Assembly: GCA_002633005.1 (NCBI GenBank)
Contig: NMRA01000242.1
Span: 213,331 to 277,330 of the forward strand
Reading direction: 5' to 3'
DNA length: 64,000 nt
Source: Phoronis australis
Lineage: Eukaryota; Phoronida; Phoronidae
Made by a program: the position numbers and the translations under genes. The first letter of the stretch is position 1; the number at the start of each line of letters is the position of its first letter. Shown here one piece after another: positions 11,788 through 24,300 of the stretch. The notes below the pieces were generated by a model. That model saw only the letters and a list, made by a program, of their open reading frames with translations. It made no database searches and was not told where the DNA came from.

Positions 11788-14700
11788 ATGGAAGTTTTGA
11801 GGCCAACGTTGGTAAATATTGGTGGTCGGTGCTACCGAAAAAATCCGACAAAAACACTAGAAGACGCCCCGTTTCGTGACGAGGATGGTATGCAGAAATA
11901 TCAGTTATTGATTTTTTATTTGATTATGAAGTCCGTGGTAAATGTGACTGTTTTTGTATGCTTGACATGACTCTTTGTTGAGCTACTAGACCTGCGAGTT
12001 AAGAATTTAATATTTCATTCTTTTTCAGATTTTGAGTCCCCAGACTATTTAGAAGAAACATGTACTCTAGACGTCAATTTAGAACAGACAGAAAATGGAT
12101 GCACCTACAGAATGCAGGTGCCCAGTGCCTTCTTCAGGTAAGTAGCAAGCAGGGTACATTTTGAATTGATAGCAATGTACACTTCAAACACTCCACCAGT
12201 GTTCGTCTGCTCTTCAAGCAACTTGTGTGCCATGTCTTGTCTTGTCTTGTAATTCCCTGCGATTGTTTGGCGCAGCACCGTCTTGTGACATTGTAATCTA
12301 GGGGTAGAAGTCCATAATGCCATAATTAAATGATCTGATCTCCAAGGAATGGTCATTATCACAGATGAGTGGAGCACGAGTACTGTCTGTTGGTGGACAA
12401 TTATGATGCACAGGATGGAGGATTTCGGAGCACAATAAATTAACGATCTGGGTCCGGGTCAGAAATTTGAATAAAGCAATTGACTCAAGTTTGCACGTTA
12501 ATTCATTGTTACTGAGTGCGGCAAAAGCTCGTGAAATTTCCAGTCTTCAATTTTGTGTCACTTGGATGCTTATCAGGCAGGATTTTCATCATGTAAGAAG
12601 CTTCAGAATTGTCTCCTGTGTAGGCATGAGAAGTTCAGTCGTTCTTTTTACTGTACACTCTAATTCACATTTTCTAATTACAAAATATTCTAAATCATTC
12701 GTTTCAAAATCATGGTGTTATCCTCAAGTGATATGAAGCGACAAATGAAATTTTTGATGTCTAATATTGAGAATTGCTGTTGGTTTTAGGTTCATCATAG
12801 GAAAGAAAGGAGAAACCAAACGGAGAATTGAGAATGAGACTCAAACATCGATCAGAATACCTCGTCAGGGAGATGAGGGGGAAATAGGTTGGTAGCAGCT
12901 GTTTATAGATCAGTTGATCAAACACTGGGATGGAACACAATAGAAGTATAATGTTCGTGTCATCAATTTATTTCTTTACTTGTTATTCCTTGGTCTTACT
13001 GTTACTTTTAGGTGATGTCCTTGTTTATCTCTGCCAGTCTTTGTGCAGTGTTGTATTATATTTATAACGTGGTATTGTATTACTCTCTTGGTCAAGCAAT
13101 GTTAATATGTCAATCAAGTACAAAATGAGAGAAGGGGGAGCAATAGGTACTAACACTTTTAAACCTTTTATTTCAGATGTCGTCAGCTTTCAGAGTTATG
13201 TTATTTTTGTTAGATGATTTTAGGTAATTTAGAATTTTGGTTATTTTAAATAACTTTAAAGTGAAACCCATTGTAATTCTGTAACATATTTTGTGGATGA
13301 CCTTTTCCAGTGATTAAAGGTGGCAACAGGAAGGGTGTGATCTCAGCCAAGACAAGGATTGAGGTGCTGGTACAATCAGGACGACGGAAGACTGCTTTCA
13401 CTCACTTCCTGTCATTTCCTGTCAACATGGCTGATATGAAGGAAAAGTTTCAGGAATTTAAGGATGATGTCTTACGTACATGTGATGGGGTAAGTTCATA
13501 TTGTAGGTGGTGTTGTGAAGCGCCCCCAACACCTGGAGTATTGTTGCAGATGTTGGTCACATGTCTCCTTGTGATTGGTTCGCAGTGTTAGAAAGTGGAC
13601 TCCAATGGTGTTATAGCTTATAGCACGACACGAGAATAGCCTTCACAGACCTTGCTACACCAAGACTAACTTAGGCAAGGGGCTTTTGTCTCTTAGGACA
13701 TTAAAGGAATTCTGGTGATAGCAAGTATGAGCCAGCCAAATAGCAAGTCAAGACATAAAGACATGGAAATCTTTGTTAGAAAGCAGTGCATTTGTAAGGA
13801 TTTCTACCAGGTTAGGTTTATTGTATTAGAAACACAAAGGGTTTGGTAATATGGTGTCTGCAGGTAATGGGGGTGAGTGGTGTGTAATGCAACTTTTTAG
13901 TCATCTCCACTTTACTCAATCATTAGATGAATGTCTTGGGGAGAATGTGAGTGTGCTCATCATAGGTTGGTGACTATAGTATTGACAGTGCTGGTTGACT
14001 ACATGAAAGTAACTTCCTTTATGTCAGACCATTTTAAATATATGCTGTCACAGAGCATGTATTATAACATATGGATATCCAATGTACTGTTTTAAAAAGT
14101 ACAGTGTCTTTACTAAACTGCTATATGACAAAAATTTGAAAAAGGTACTCAATATTTAACCTACCTTTGTCTTTGAAAGGGTTGTTTTGCATGTCTTTGA
14201 ATGCCCGTTGCGCATGATGTCTGTACCCTGGCTGGGGCCTGGGTTATATCTTTGAGTCCTCTATACACCCAGGCACCTTACACTTGTCACGGCAGACTGA
14301 TGGCAAGTCAGCCACTCTTAGTTGTGGCCTTGGCTTTTGCACTGCACAATTTAAACTCAGATTTTTTTCTTAACCAGCTTGTCTATTAATCTGTCTTTAA
14401 AAAATCTGATTTTGTCATTGTCTTGCAGGATAGGGGGATTGAGAACACAATCTTTCAGAATGCAGATAAACTACACATGACTATTGGTACACTGGCACTG
14501 ATGGATGAACATGAAGTGAGACAGGCTACAGACCTTCTGCATGCTTGTCACACTACTATAGTGCAGTGAGTAACAATATACTGTCACATTGACTACTTAA
14601 CAGTAACATGAAGCGAGACAGGCGAAATACTTTCTTTGACAAAAGTACTTGGTTACTCAAGGCGGTTCCAACATACCTACTGTCCCATAACTGTGTGCTA

Positions 14701-17524
14701 TGTTACACTGGTTACCTACACTCATCATTCCAGACCCCTGTTGAAAGGTGAATCATTAGTGTGTAACATCAAGGGTTTGGAATACATGAATGATGACCCT
14801 GGTGACGTCGATGTACTCTACGCTAAGGTGGCTCCCTCTACAGCCATGGACAGGTACAGAGTGGTTACATTTCATATGGCTTTTTAATATTTGGTGATGT
14901 TTCAAGAACACAGTTCAGACCCCAAGTCTTAGAAGTGTAATTAAGATTAGAAAATTAATAAGAATTTATCATATGTCTGTTGTTGACTTTGTGACATTTC
15001 TTTTGGCTTTTCGGAGCATAAATCAATTCAAGTACAGCACGTTGTCTATTGTTAATGTTATTTTCCAGAGCTAACTGTGTTACTCCATTTTGGTGTTCAT
15101 TTAAGACTTGTTTTGTAACAAAATGTCTTCTAGCAACAATGGCTATTATTTAAGTTCCTTGAGTCGACATTTTTCTGGTTCTTTAATAACCCTATAATTG
15201 ACCACTTCCACCACTAAACTACAGTTTCTGTTTTTTGTAGACTACAGAATCTGGCTGACCGAATTGCGGACAAGTTTGTCGCTTCTGGTCTGATGCAGCA
15301 GGACTATGATCATGTCAAACTACACATTACTGTCATGAATACACTGATGCGCAAGGACCCAAGTGGAGCATTCATGCCCAGGGGAGACAAAGACATGAGT
15401 CGTGGGAGAAGAGAAAGGGAATCCTTCAATGCTGGACATTTGTTATCGGTAAGTTGACTACAGACTCTGATGTCAGGCCACTTGAAGTTGGTTAACCACA
15501 CAAGGCCATTATATATTCTTGGTAGATAAACCGCTGCATAAGTTGATAATGATCTGCAATTTTGTGAAAGTGTCCACCAAACAGTGCTAGATGATAACAA
15601 TATCTTTTAAATAGTTCAAAGCAACAACAAGTTATCTTTCAAGTAGTATAAAGCAATAATAATATCTTTCTACTGGTGGAAAGCAATATACATGCTATGA
15701 ACAGTCCCACTAAATAAGATTGGTCCTAACCCCGGTCGTCAAGGTAAACGGTGGGGTATGGAAAATTGAACTAGACCGTATTTATCCACCTTGGCTGAGT
15801 CGCGCTCGGCTCACTATCAAAGGGATGCCGCCAAGCTGCTCTATTCATCGAGTCACGAGCGAGGATAATTGGCTTCGCTCATGCGGATATGATCAGCTGA
15901 TTACAATCTACCTAGCAGACTGTACTTTTTATGGAGAGAGTTACAAGTAGTTTTTACTGTAATATTTGAAAAGAGGAGCGAAAACAAATATGAGTACAAC
16001 TTTGAATTTTTCAAATCGGCCCAGGATAAGAGATTTTGCAACACAGCAACACTCANGTGAAACAGGCTACAGACCTGCATGCTTGTCACACTACTATAAT
16101 GCAGTGAGTAACAATATACTGTCACATTGACTACTTAGCAGTAACATGAAGCGAGACAGGCGAAATACTTTCTTTGACAAAAGTACATGGTTACTCAAGT
16201 TCCAAAAGTTCCAACATACCTACTGTCCCATAACTGTGTGCTATGTTACACTGGTTACCTACGCTCGTCATTCCAGACCCCTGCTGAAAGGTGAATCATT
16301 AGTGTGTAACATCAAAGGTTTGGAATACATGAATGATGACCCTAATGACGTTGATGTACTCTACGCTAAGGTGGCTCCCTCTACAGCCATGGACAGGTAC
16401 AGAGTGGTTACATTTCATATGGCTTTTTAATATTTGGTTATGTTTCAAGGACACAGTTCAGACCCCAAGGCTTAGAAGTGTAATTAAGATTAGAAAATTA
16501 TAAGAATTTATCATATGTCTGTTGTTGACTTTGTGACATTTCTTTTAGCTTTTCGGATCATAAATCAATTCAAGTACAGCACATTGTCTATTGTTAATGT
16601 TATTTTCCAGAGCTAACTGTGTTACTCCATTTTGGTGTTCATTTAAGACTTGTTTTGCAACAAAATGTCTTCTAGCAACAATGGCTATTATTTAAGTTCC
16701 TTGAGTCGACAGTTTTCTGGTTCTTTAATAACCCTCTAATAATTGACCACTTCCACCACTAAACTACAGTTTCTGTTTTGTGTAGACTACAGAATCTGGC
16801 TGACCGAATTGCGGACAAATTTGTCGCTTCTGGTCTGATGCAGCAGGACTATGATCATGTCAAACTACACATTACTGTCATGAATACACTGATGCGCAAG
16901 GACCCAAGTGGAGCGTTCATGCCCAGGGGAGACAAAGACATGAGTCGTGGGAGAAGAGAAAGGGAATCCTTCAGTGCTGGACATTTGTTATCGGTAAGTT
17001 GACTACAGACTCTCTGATGTCAGGCCACTTGAAGATGGTTAATCACACAAGGCCATTATATATTCTTCATAGATAAACTGCTGCATAAGTTGATAATGAT
17101 CTCCTGCAATTTTGTGAAAGCGTCCAGCAAACAGTGCTAGATGATAACAATATCTTTTAAATAGTTCAAAGCAACAAGTTATCTTTCAAATAGTATAAAG
17201 CAATATCTTTCTACTGGTGGAAAGCAATATAACAATATCTTTCGAATAATGCAAAGTAATAAGTTAACTTATTGTTTCTTCTGCTTGCAAGTCGCCATGC
17301 GCTTGGACTCTTTATAGCTTCAATTTAACTGGAAACTCTGCAGTCCAATTAATTTCAGCAATAGTTGGCACGAACTTGAAGTCACTGTATTCATCTGTGT
17401 GTTTCAGCTGTACAGAGACCATGAGTTTGGGAGCTACCGTATCAGCAGTATTCAGCTTTCCCAGAAAGACAAAGTGGCACCGGGTGGTTATTATGCCTGT
17501 GCTGGACAAATAACGTTACCATAG
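11788..17524 (+). CDS. ASCC1: ASCC1, activating signal cointegrator 1 complex subunit 1
   Basis: Subunit of the ASCC complex (with ASCC2 and the helicase ASCC3), a nuclear coactivator that also acts in alkylation-damage repair. Eight exons join in phase: 11788-11887, 12029-12137, 12790-12887, 13311-13489, 14429-14565, 14734-14853, 15241-15448 and 17408-17524 (TAG). The product is 355 residues, close to the usual ~357. The start MEVLRPTLVNIGGRCYRKNP matches the family N-terminus. A KH domain has its GxxG loop as GKKG at 74-77. The C-terminal 2H-phosphoesterase-like domain has two HxT motifs, H178-M-T and H276-I-T, and the signature GLEYMNDDP. Exons 6 and 7 recur at 16277-16396 and 16786-16993; only one set can be used in frame. 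AATAAA at 17605-17610 is a likely polyadenylation signal. Confidence 0.95.
12790..12887 (+). CDS. ASCC1: ASCC1 exon 3: KH-domain core
   Basis: Exon bounded by ttttag and a GTTGGT donor. It encodes FIIGKKGETKRRIENETQTS, the KH helix-GxxG-helix that contacts single-stranded nucleic acid, then IRIPRQGDEGEI. Joins in phase to exons 2 and 4. Confidence 0.9.
14516..15690 (+). repeat. ASCC1 duplication, copy 1
   Basis: From the end of exon 5 through exons 6 and 7 and about 240 bases of the next intron. It matches 16057-17231 at roughly 96% or better by eye, in introns as well as exons. Coding differences are few: codon GGT against AAT in exon 6 (Gly/Asn after NDDP) and AAT against AGT in exon 7 (Asn/Ser). 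Similarity stops near 15690. Confidence 0.9.
15691..16055. other. Sequence unique to one side of the ASCC1 duplication
   Basis: 365 bases lying after copy 1 and ending at a single N (16056). They have no match after copy 2. Somewhat GC-richer in the middle, with no splice-bounded exon. It may be an insertion on one haplotype or the end of an allelic contig. Confidence 0.5.
16057..17231 (+). repeat. ASCC1 duplication, copy 2 (partial exon 5, exons 6 and 7)
   Basis: Begins immediately after the N at 16056, in the middle of exon 5, with no upstream half and a 3-base deletion (GACCTG for GACCTTCTG). It contains complete exon copies 16277-16396 and 16786-16993 with intact splice sites. Exon 7 ends in phase 0 while exon 6' needs two bases, so using both copies in tandem breaks the frame. 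Exons 5-6'-7'-8 would be in frame. Confidence 0.9.
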
Positions 17525-19565
17525 ATGAGTGAAATGACTAACAGTAGTGACAGTCTGGCATGTAAACGTCTTGTTAATGTTGTTGTGGAGTCATAAGTCA
17601 CAGAAATAAATGTTTGAGGTTTTGTGCAACCAATTGTTTAAAACTGAACGCATATGTTGTTACCATGACTGAGAGTATAAATTATTGGAGAGACATTTTC
17701 ACTGTTGCTTGCATAGTTCCTGATTAAATATGAAGCAGTACATGACCATGAATAGAGCCCAGGGTTGGAGCAGTGTTTTAGTGCTAGTCAGCTTACAACC
17801 TAGTTAGGTCAACTTGTAAGTTCTTTAACTCGGCAGTTTCTTGCTTTGGAATTTTCTGAATATAATTCCCTTAAACAATTATTAAACAGATTTTATGTGC
17901 ATTAGTTGGAAATGTAGTGTTGCGACATTGTTATTCTAGTTTGTGCACTTGGCCTTCCATGAAAGTCTGATTTTGATTGGATCCGACTTATGTTTATTGC
18001 AGGTTGAATACCTTTAAGAATCATTGGATAGGAAAAATATTTACCAATTGTTTATTAGGTTCACTGCACACATTGCATCAAAACATCAACATTTTCAAGT
18101 TGTTTGCATTTAGTGAATGGTTAGTAATTGGCAAATGCATCCGGCAACAATTTCAGTGAAAGTCTTGACATTGCTTTTAGGCTTTCATTGTCTTTCAGGT
18201 GGCTAGTGTCGCTGTTTTGACTTTTTTGGTTTCATGTTAAGTATCTTTGTGTCAAGTCGTAGAAAACCAAGTTAATTTATAAAATTCTTTAATAAACATA
18301 GAATATATTACACAGTACATTCATGTGAACTTTCACGTGATCGTGTAATTACGTGCGGGTGTGCATATGCAAACTAGATATCACACATATTCAGTAATTC
18401 ACATCCAGTCTCCACAAAATAACATACCAGAATGCATAACTACAAAATGCAATCTGTAATGAGTGCTTTATAATAATCAATACCTGCATGTATCAAGTCA
18501 AGGTTTTCATGGATGATTAAATTTGAAAATTTTCATTGATTTCCACACATAGGTAACATACACAACATTATTCAACTATGGAACAGCAGCATGTCATCAT
18601 TTTCACATGTTAGCTAAAACACAGTCACATTCACCCAGACAGCTGCTGATAAATGGTGACCATATAAAAGGTTTTCTTCTGCGGTTTAACACGGGGTTTC
18701 CACAACACGTAATACGACAGAATGAAATGGCAGGAAGAAAATGTGTTTTTGTATACAGCAAACATGAGCAGTTCAAGGTTTGCACTCTCGATATATGTAA
18801 ATGTCATAGACGAAGATGCTTGAAGTGAATGACAGGTTATTGCATCAGGGCTTGGAATGACCAATGACAAAAAACGCGGAAACTTTGAAACTTTTACGGC
18901 CCAAATCATGCCCCATAACCAGCCTTGAAATGGTCAATGTGAATCTTTCCCCAACAAAAATCGGGAGGACTAAAAAGAAAAAAAAAGGTTACCACCATCA
19001 GAAGCATGCGTCTGCGTCCTTTTAGCTCGCCCGTCCACTCCCAACCCACACATTTTTGGCTGCAGAGCGACAGTATTTGTCGCCGCGCTTATCAATAACA
19101 CGAGACGCCATTGAAAATCACACCACGCTGTCCCAGATGCCCCGGCAATGTTGACAATTTACATTCCTCCAAAACATAAAGAGCAACGGCAACTTCCGCT
19201 TTTCGAGGTGAACGTCGTCTGCAACGCCGCGGTAAGAAAGGAATTTGCCGCGGAAATTTTATATCAAATCCGATTTTTTTACGCGGAAATATTATAAAAA
19301 AAGCGGAAAGCACATTTGAAAAAAGCGGAAATCCGCGTTTCCGCGGAAAATTCCAAGCCCTGTTGCATATATATACAGCAGAACAGCAACACAATCGAGA
19401 GTAGTCTGAGGTGGCAGTGTTGAAGTGGTCTATACCTTTGAAGGAATGATAGGAAACGGTATACCAAACATGAACAGCACTACCAACAGGATCGTCCATG
19501 ACTAATCTAATTTTGGCAAACACCGACGCCTCTTCATTGAGATCTAACCAAGTCTGGAGTGTCTT
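17525..19565. other. Convergent spacer between ASCC1 and SMC4
   Basis: Two kilobases between the stop codons of two tail-to-tail genes. It holds the ASCC1 3' UTR with AATAAA at 17605-17610, AT-rich unique DNA, and a transposon copy at 18846-19362. No separate gene seen; the small plus and minus ORFs at 18600-18910 overlap each other and the transposon. Confidence 0.6.
18846..19362. mobile_element. Non-autonomous TIR element, CAGGGCTTGGAAT family, copy 2
   Basis: Starts CAGGGCTTGGAATGACCAAT and ends AAAATTCCAAGCCCTG, perfect inverted repeats over the first 13 bases. The exact 6 bp target-site duplication TTGCAT lies at 18840-18845 and 19363-19368. 517 bp. It sits 204 bases past the SMC4 stop codon, so it probably falls within or just after that 3' UTR. 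Confidence 0.9.
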
Positions 19566-21329
19566 TTAAGAACATGGTTCCACTGTTGGACTGACATAGG
19601 TGTGCGGGTTAATGGCCACAGTTTGGGTACAGTTGTTAGTTTTATAGATGCCCACCAGGCGGTCGGAGAGTTCAAACATGTTGTTTCGCAGGGAGATGAT
19701 GATAAATTGGGCGTTCTTGGTCCGCTCCTGCAATGTCAGGGAACATAGGAGATAAGCATTTAGTTTATTAGTTAAAATCAACATGTGTACATGTCAAATG
19801 TAATTTGGTATGGGATTATCCCAACAACAACATGTGTACATGTCAAATGTAATTTGGTATGGGATTATCCCAACAACAACATGTGTACATGTCAAATGTA
19901 ATTTGGTATGGGATTATCCCAACAATAAGATTAAGGTTATGTAAGACACTAATGACAAGTCTGTATTTTGCAAAAAATCTAGAAACCCTGCAGAATTTTG
20001 ATTTTGGACTTTTTACCAAACTGCCATTAGCTGGGTCACATGACCACGTCTGTTATGTACAAGTTAGAAACAAAGGAAGATACATTGATAAAAAACAACA
20101 GGTATCAATAAAAGGATGAAATTTCATTTGATATAATTGTTCAAGACCAGATCTTAAAAACATTGTTTTTAAACACAATTCCTACAGGGATTTTGGAGAT
20201 GAGTGCTTAAAAAAGTATGTAAAAGTTTTATAATAATCTGGTCACATATCTCTGAGATATGATGAATCAGCCAAATTTGAACATTTTTCTATGGTCCTCC
20301 ATAACATTATGAATCGGACTAAACAAAATTGTTAAATAACTCACAAAACTTTTTGTGTTCACCAAAGTGTCATTATTCACAACAGAGCAACACCATGTCT
20401 AAAACACACAAAAAACAGACCACCACATGCCTTGTCAAGCACGCACATCTCACCCAGCTACTCACCTTAATATAGTGCGCTACAATGGAGACATTCCTGA
20501 AGTCGAGTGCAGCATCAATTTCATCCATGACATACAGCGGTGTTGGCTTGAAGTGGTGAAGAGCAAACACTAGTGCTAGTGAGCTTAAGGTCTTCTCACC
20601 ACCAGATAAGTTGGAGATGTTCTTCCATGACTTCTTCGGAGGACGCACGCTGTAAGTATGGACATATGATGAATTGTTGCCAAGACTACTGAAGCAAGTG
20701 TTAGGTTGGATGCATTGCTCAGCGTCTTCAGAAGGACCTGTTGCTGTGTGGCAGTAGAATGTCTTGTGAGTATACTATGTAGCTAGAATAGTTACACAGT
20801 ATATACCCATCATGTCACCTCTATACAAACTGTTACATAGTAACATTCAACAAACTGCCAAGCACCGAAAATAAGATGCACGACGCATAATCATTTTTAG
20901 GTTTAGATTTTTTTGATTAAAATTTTCCACATTTTGAAATAGATACGACTACTGTTTGCAGAATAAGAATCTATGCCACATTAAGTCAATGAAACAGCAT
21001 TGAATGAAAACTGCCCGTCTTACATTATTGTTAAGGTTAACTAATGTCTACTCTAACTGGACCAGCGTCTTTCCACCATGATCCTTTAGCCCATACCTGA
21101 ACACAATCCCTTCAGAGAACGGGTCGAGTGAGTCAACCAATTCCAGTTCGGCATCGCCCCCTAGTGTGATCATTTGGTACATCTCCTTCAGTTTGTATGT
21201 GATCACACCAAAGCCTGCCATAAACTCGTCGAGTCGCTGCTTGCGAAGACCCTCGTGGTGTCGCCGCTGCTGGTCACGCACGTCTGTCACATGGTCCAGC
21301 TCTGCCACTTTCTTCAAGTAGTTCTCCTC
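19566..21329 (-). CDS. SMC4: SMC4 C-terminal ATPase head (last three exons)
   Basis: Exon 21329-21097 encodes FMAGFGVITYKLKEMYQMIT and LGGDAELELVDSLDPFSEGI. Exon 20649-20466 encodes VRPPKKSWKNISNLSGGEKT, then the Walker B and D-loop region LYVMDEIDAALDFRN. Exon 19727-19566 carries the H-loop region NAQFIIISLRNNMFELSDRL and a short tail ending EPCS. These are the ABC signature side of the composite ATPase site. Confidence 0.95.
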
Positions 21330-24300
21330 CTAATGGAGTGAATGATCTTCTAGTTTACAATTAAGCAGCTTGTTTCATAGACACAGACAAGTTCTGGCAG
21401 GAAGTACATTTCAGCCTCACTTACAGGAGAGCTAACATTCAAGCACTGGTTGACAGAGAGGCAGTCCTTCAACATTCCTACTCAGATATGATGCAACAGG
21501 TAGATTGACACTATGACACAGTATTTCTTAGTTTTTGCAGACTGTCACAAACCAAAACCAAGTCAAAGTAAAAGGATGAACGATGTGACTTTTGCCAAAA
21601 TGCCAAGCCAATTCATTAAAAAAACTAGCTTAGATATGTCTGAGTATATTCTGAAAAAAGAATTTTGCTAACACGAAGCATTGAAGTATATGACAGCGCC
21701 ACAGATGAAATGGGTCTAGGGGAGTTTACTAGTGTTCCATCCTAGAACTCTGTAGATGCAGAGGCAATATCAAAAAACTAAAATTGTCAATAGGGGCAAA
21801 GTAATAGACGAATTGGTCTGAACTCATTGTCGTCTGTTGTCAACTTCATAGGAGCACATCTGCCAAATCTCAATGAGATCCTGACAAAGATGATAGCAAT
21901 ATGCACTCATGGGTGCATAAAAATGAAAAGCGTTTTTACACAGTGAGCAGACCTGTGTACCAACAAAACTCCATTGGAGTACTCTGAACACCAGATTTGC
22001 AGGTTTTTCAGTAAATTTGCAGATTTTTTAGTACAGACCAAATTTACCCTAAAATATGGGGGGGGGTTAATTTTCACAGTGGACCTTTCACTAACTAAAA
22101 AAAGAAAAAACAACGAGTTTGTTCAACGTTCAGAGCTTTCGCAGAATACTTGCCTCTTTAGTAGACTTTTGTCTTGTTTAGTCAAACTTTTGGTTTCTCA
22201 AATGACCCCTCCCAAGGACAGTTTTCCTACTTACTTGCCTCTAAAATACACGCAGTAACTTGATCACTAATTTTCAGAATAATTTAAGTCGTTTAATAGA
22301 GGGAAAACGCGCTAAGTGAAAAGATCCTGTTAATCAAATGTCCTTACTGAACTTAGTTGTCTTTACATGCCTAATCATTAGGCTAATGATTAACCTAATG
22401 ATTAATCATGTATATACACCTCATTTCTTAACACAAAAACATATCTGCAAATATGTGTTGATGAATCTGCACTGAATGTGCAATGTTTCGCACCAGACGA
22501 TATTTTCTAAACCAATCACAAAAGTTTTGAACAATTATTCATTGCATGTGTCTGTGAACATGTACCACCGTACTGCATGCGAAAAGACCTCCAGGCTCGA
22601 CTGTGCCTTGAGTATTATCGTCAGCTCAACATGCTACGAAGTCAGTGCAGATCACCATGTCCGCAAAAAACAACACGCCTTACAACTTCCAGTATAAATT
22701 CCACGGTCCCTTGAATAAGACATTGTCATTCTTTGGAACAACGCAGTAAAAAAAANGTTCAACTTAATCCATCCAATTGTTACAGACAGTTCTACAATAG
22801 GCCGATAACTCTGATTGACTCTTGCCACGCCCCTCGCCTCAGTCAATACTGTTGACATGTAATAGCGCCTTCCTCATTGCCCCACAATATACAATCATAG
22901 AATTGAACTTCCTCTTACCTTTCTTGCCTACTGGGACTTGGAAACTTGGTCTCGCACAATGTGATTAAAGTTCGCGTTTATCACTATTGCAGTGTCCATA
23001 TAACAAAAATGTTACTGAATCAAGTCAAGCTTTCCTGCCTAAACAGCAGCCGTCACACCATCTAGTACCACTGTGTCACATATCTCCAGCTCATACTACC
23101 CCTCCACACCCACACTGACCCTCCTCACCCACCCTGCACAACCACCCTCCACACCAATCAACAAAAACTCACCTCCTTCTTCCAGTGCTTAATCTTCATC
23201 TGACTGTCCTTCACTACTGTCTCATACTTTTCCAGCTCATGTTTAACTTCAATGTGACCCTTCTGGAGGTCATTTTCCTCCTTCTCAAGGTCAGCTACAG
23301 CTGTCTTCACTTCCTCAAGAGCTGCCTCTGACTCTTTCATACGTTCCTAAGTGAAGTAAGGAGACACAACATGATGTTCTGTATTCTGGAGCAGCATTGT
23401 CTGAGAGAAGAGTCTTCACATAACACTACACCTGAGCTGACTGGTACATCATATGAGCCCTTAGACATGCAAACTATACGTTAAAGGAACTCTGGTTTAT
23501 AGAAATTCTACAAATGATATTTCCTGACTGAAATGACAATTAACACACATTTTAACTGAAAACGTATGGAGACTATGCAAAGGGTGACAAAATAAAATCT
23601 TTAAGAGAAAACATTGTTTTGGAAGCACACACACACACGTCATACAGGATCCACCAAAAGCTCACCTGTACCGACTGGAATGCCTCCAACACTTTGGTCG
23701 CATCTTCTTCCAGTTTCTTGAACAGCTTCTCCAGTTCCCCAATAGAGGTCTCATTCTCAGTTATCTCCTCCTCCAGAGACTTCACTTTGTCTTCTGCCTT
23801 CTTCTGGTTTCTATAACACAGAACTCAGTGTTAATCAAACAACGATCAAGATGTTTACGCAAATAACACTGTCCCATATTTAAGAAAACAGAAACTTGTA
23901 AGCATTAAACCAACGTTTACAGGAAGTAGAAAGGGTAGAGTAAACAACAGTACCGTGTACTGATCATATAACCTGACAATGCCTCATTAGACATGGGACA
24001 CAACACACTACAGTGCAACTGACCTCTGGGCAGTCTTGACGGCCACTCCAGCCTTAGTGATCTGACCAGTCACCTGATCAATCAAGTTACTGACGTGGTC
24101 GACCTTCTTCTGAGCCGTGCTCATCTTGGCTGTGGTCAGGTCCATGATCTGTTTGTGAAGAGCATCGACACAATCTTTGACCACTTGGGCAGCATCAGCA
24201 GCCTTAGTGTAATCTACAATACAGCACAGAACTTTAATAGTGCTGTGGGAATCTACAGTTCCACTGGAGTCACATAAGTATACCTTTGGTTCCATATTAG

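Noticed and set aside
14201-14389. 62-codon plus-strand ORF in ASCC1 intron 4
   Set aside because: Lies wholly in the intron before exon 14429 and has no similarity to ASCC1.
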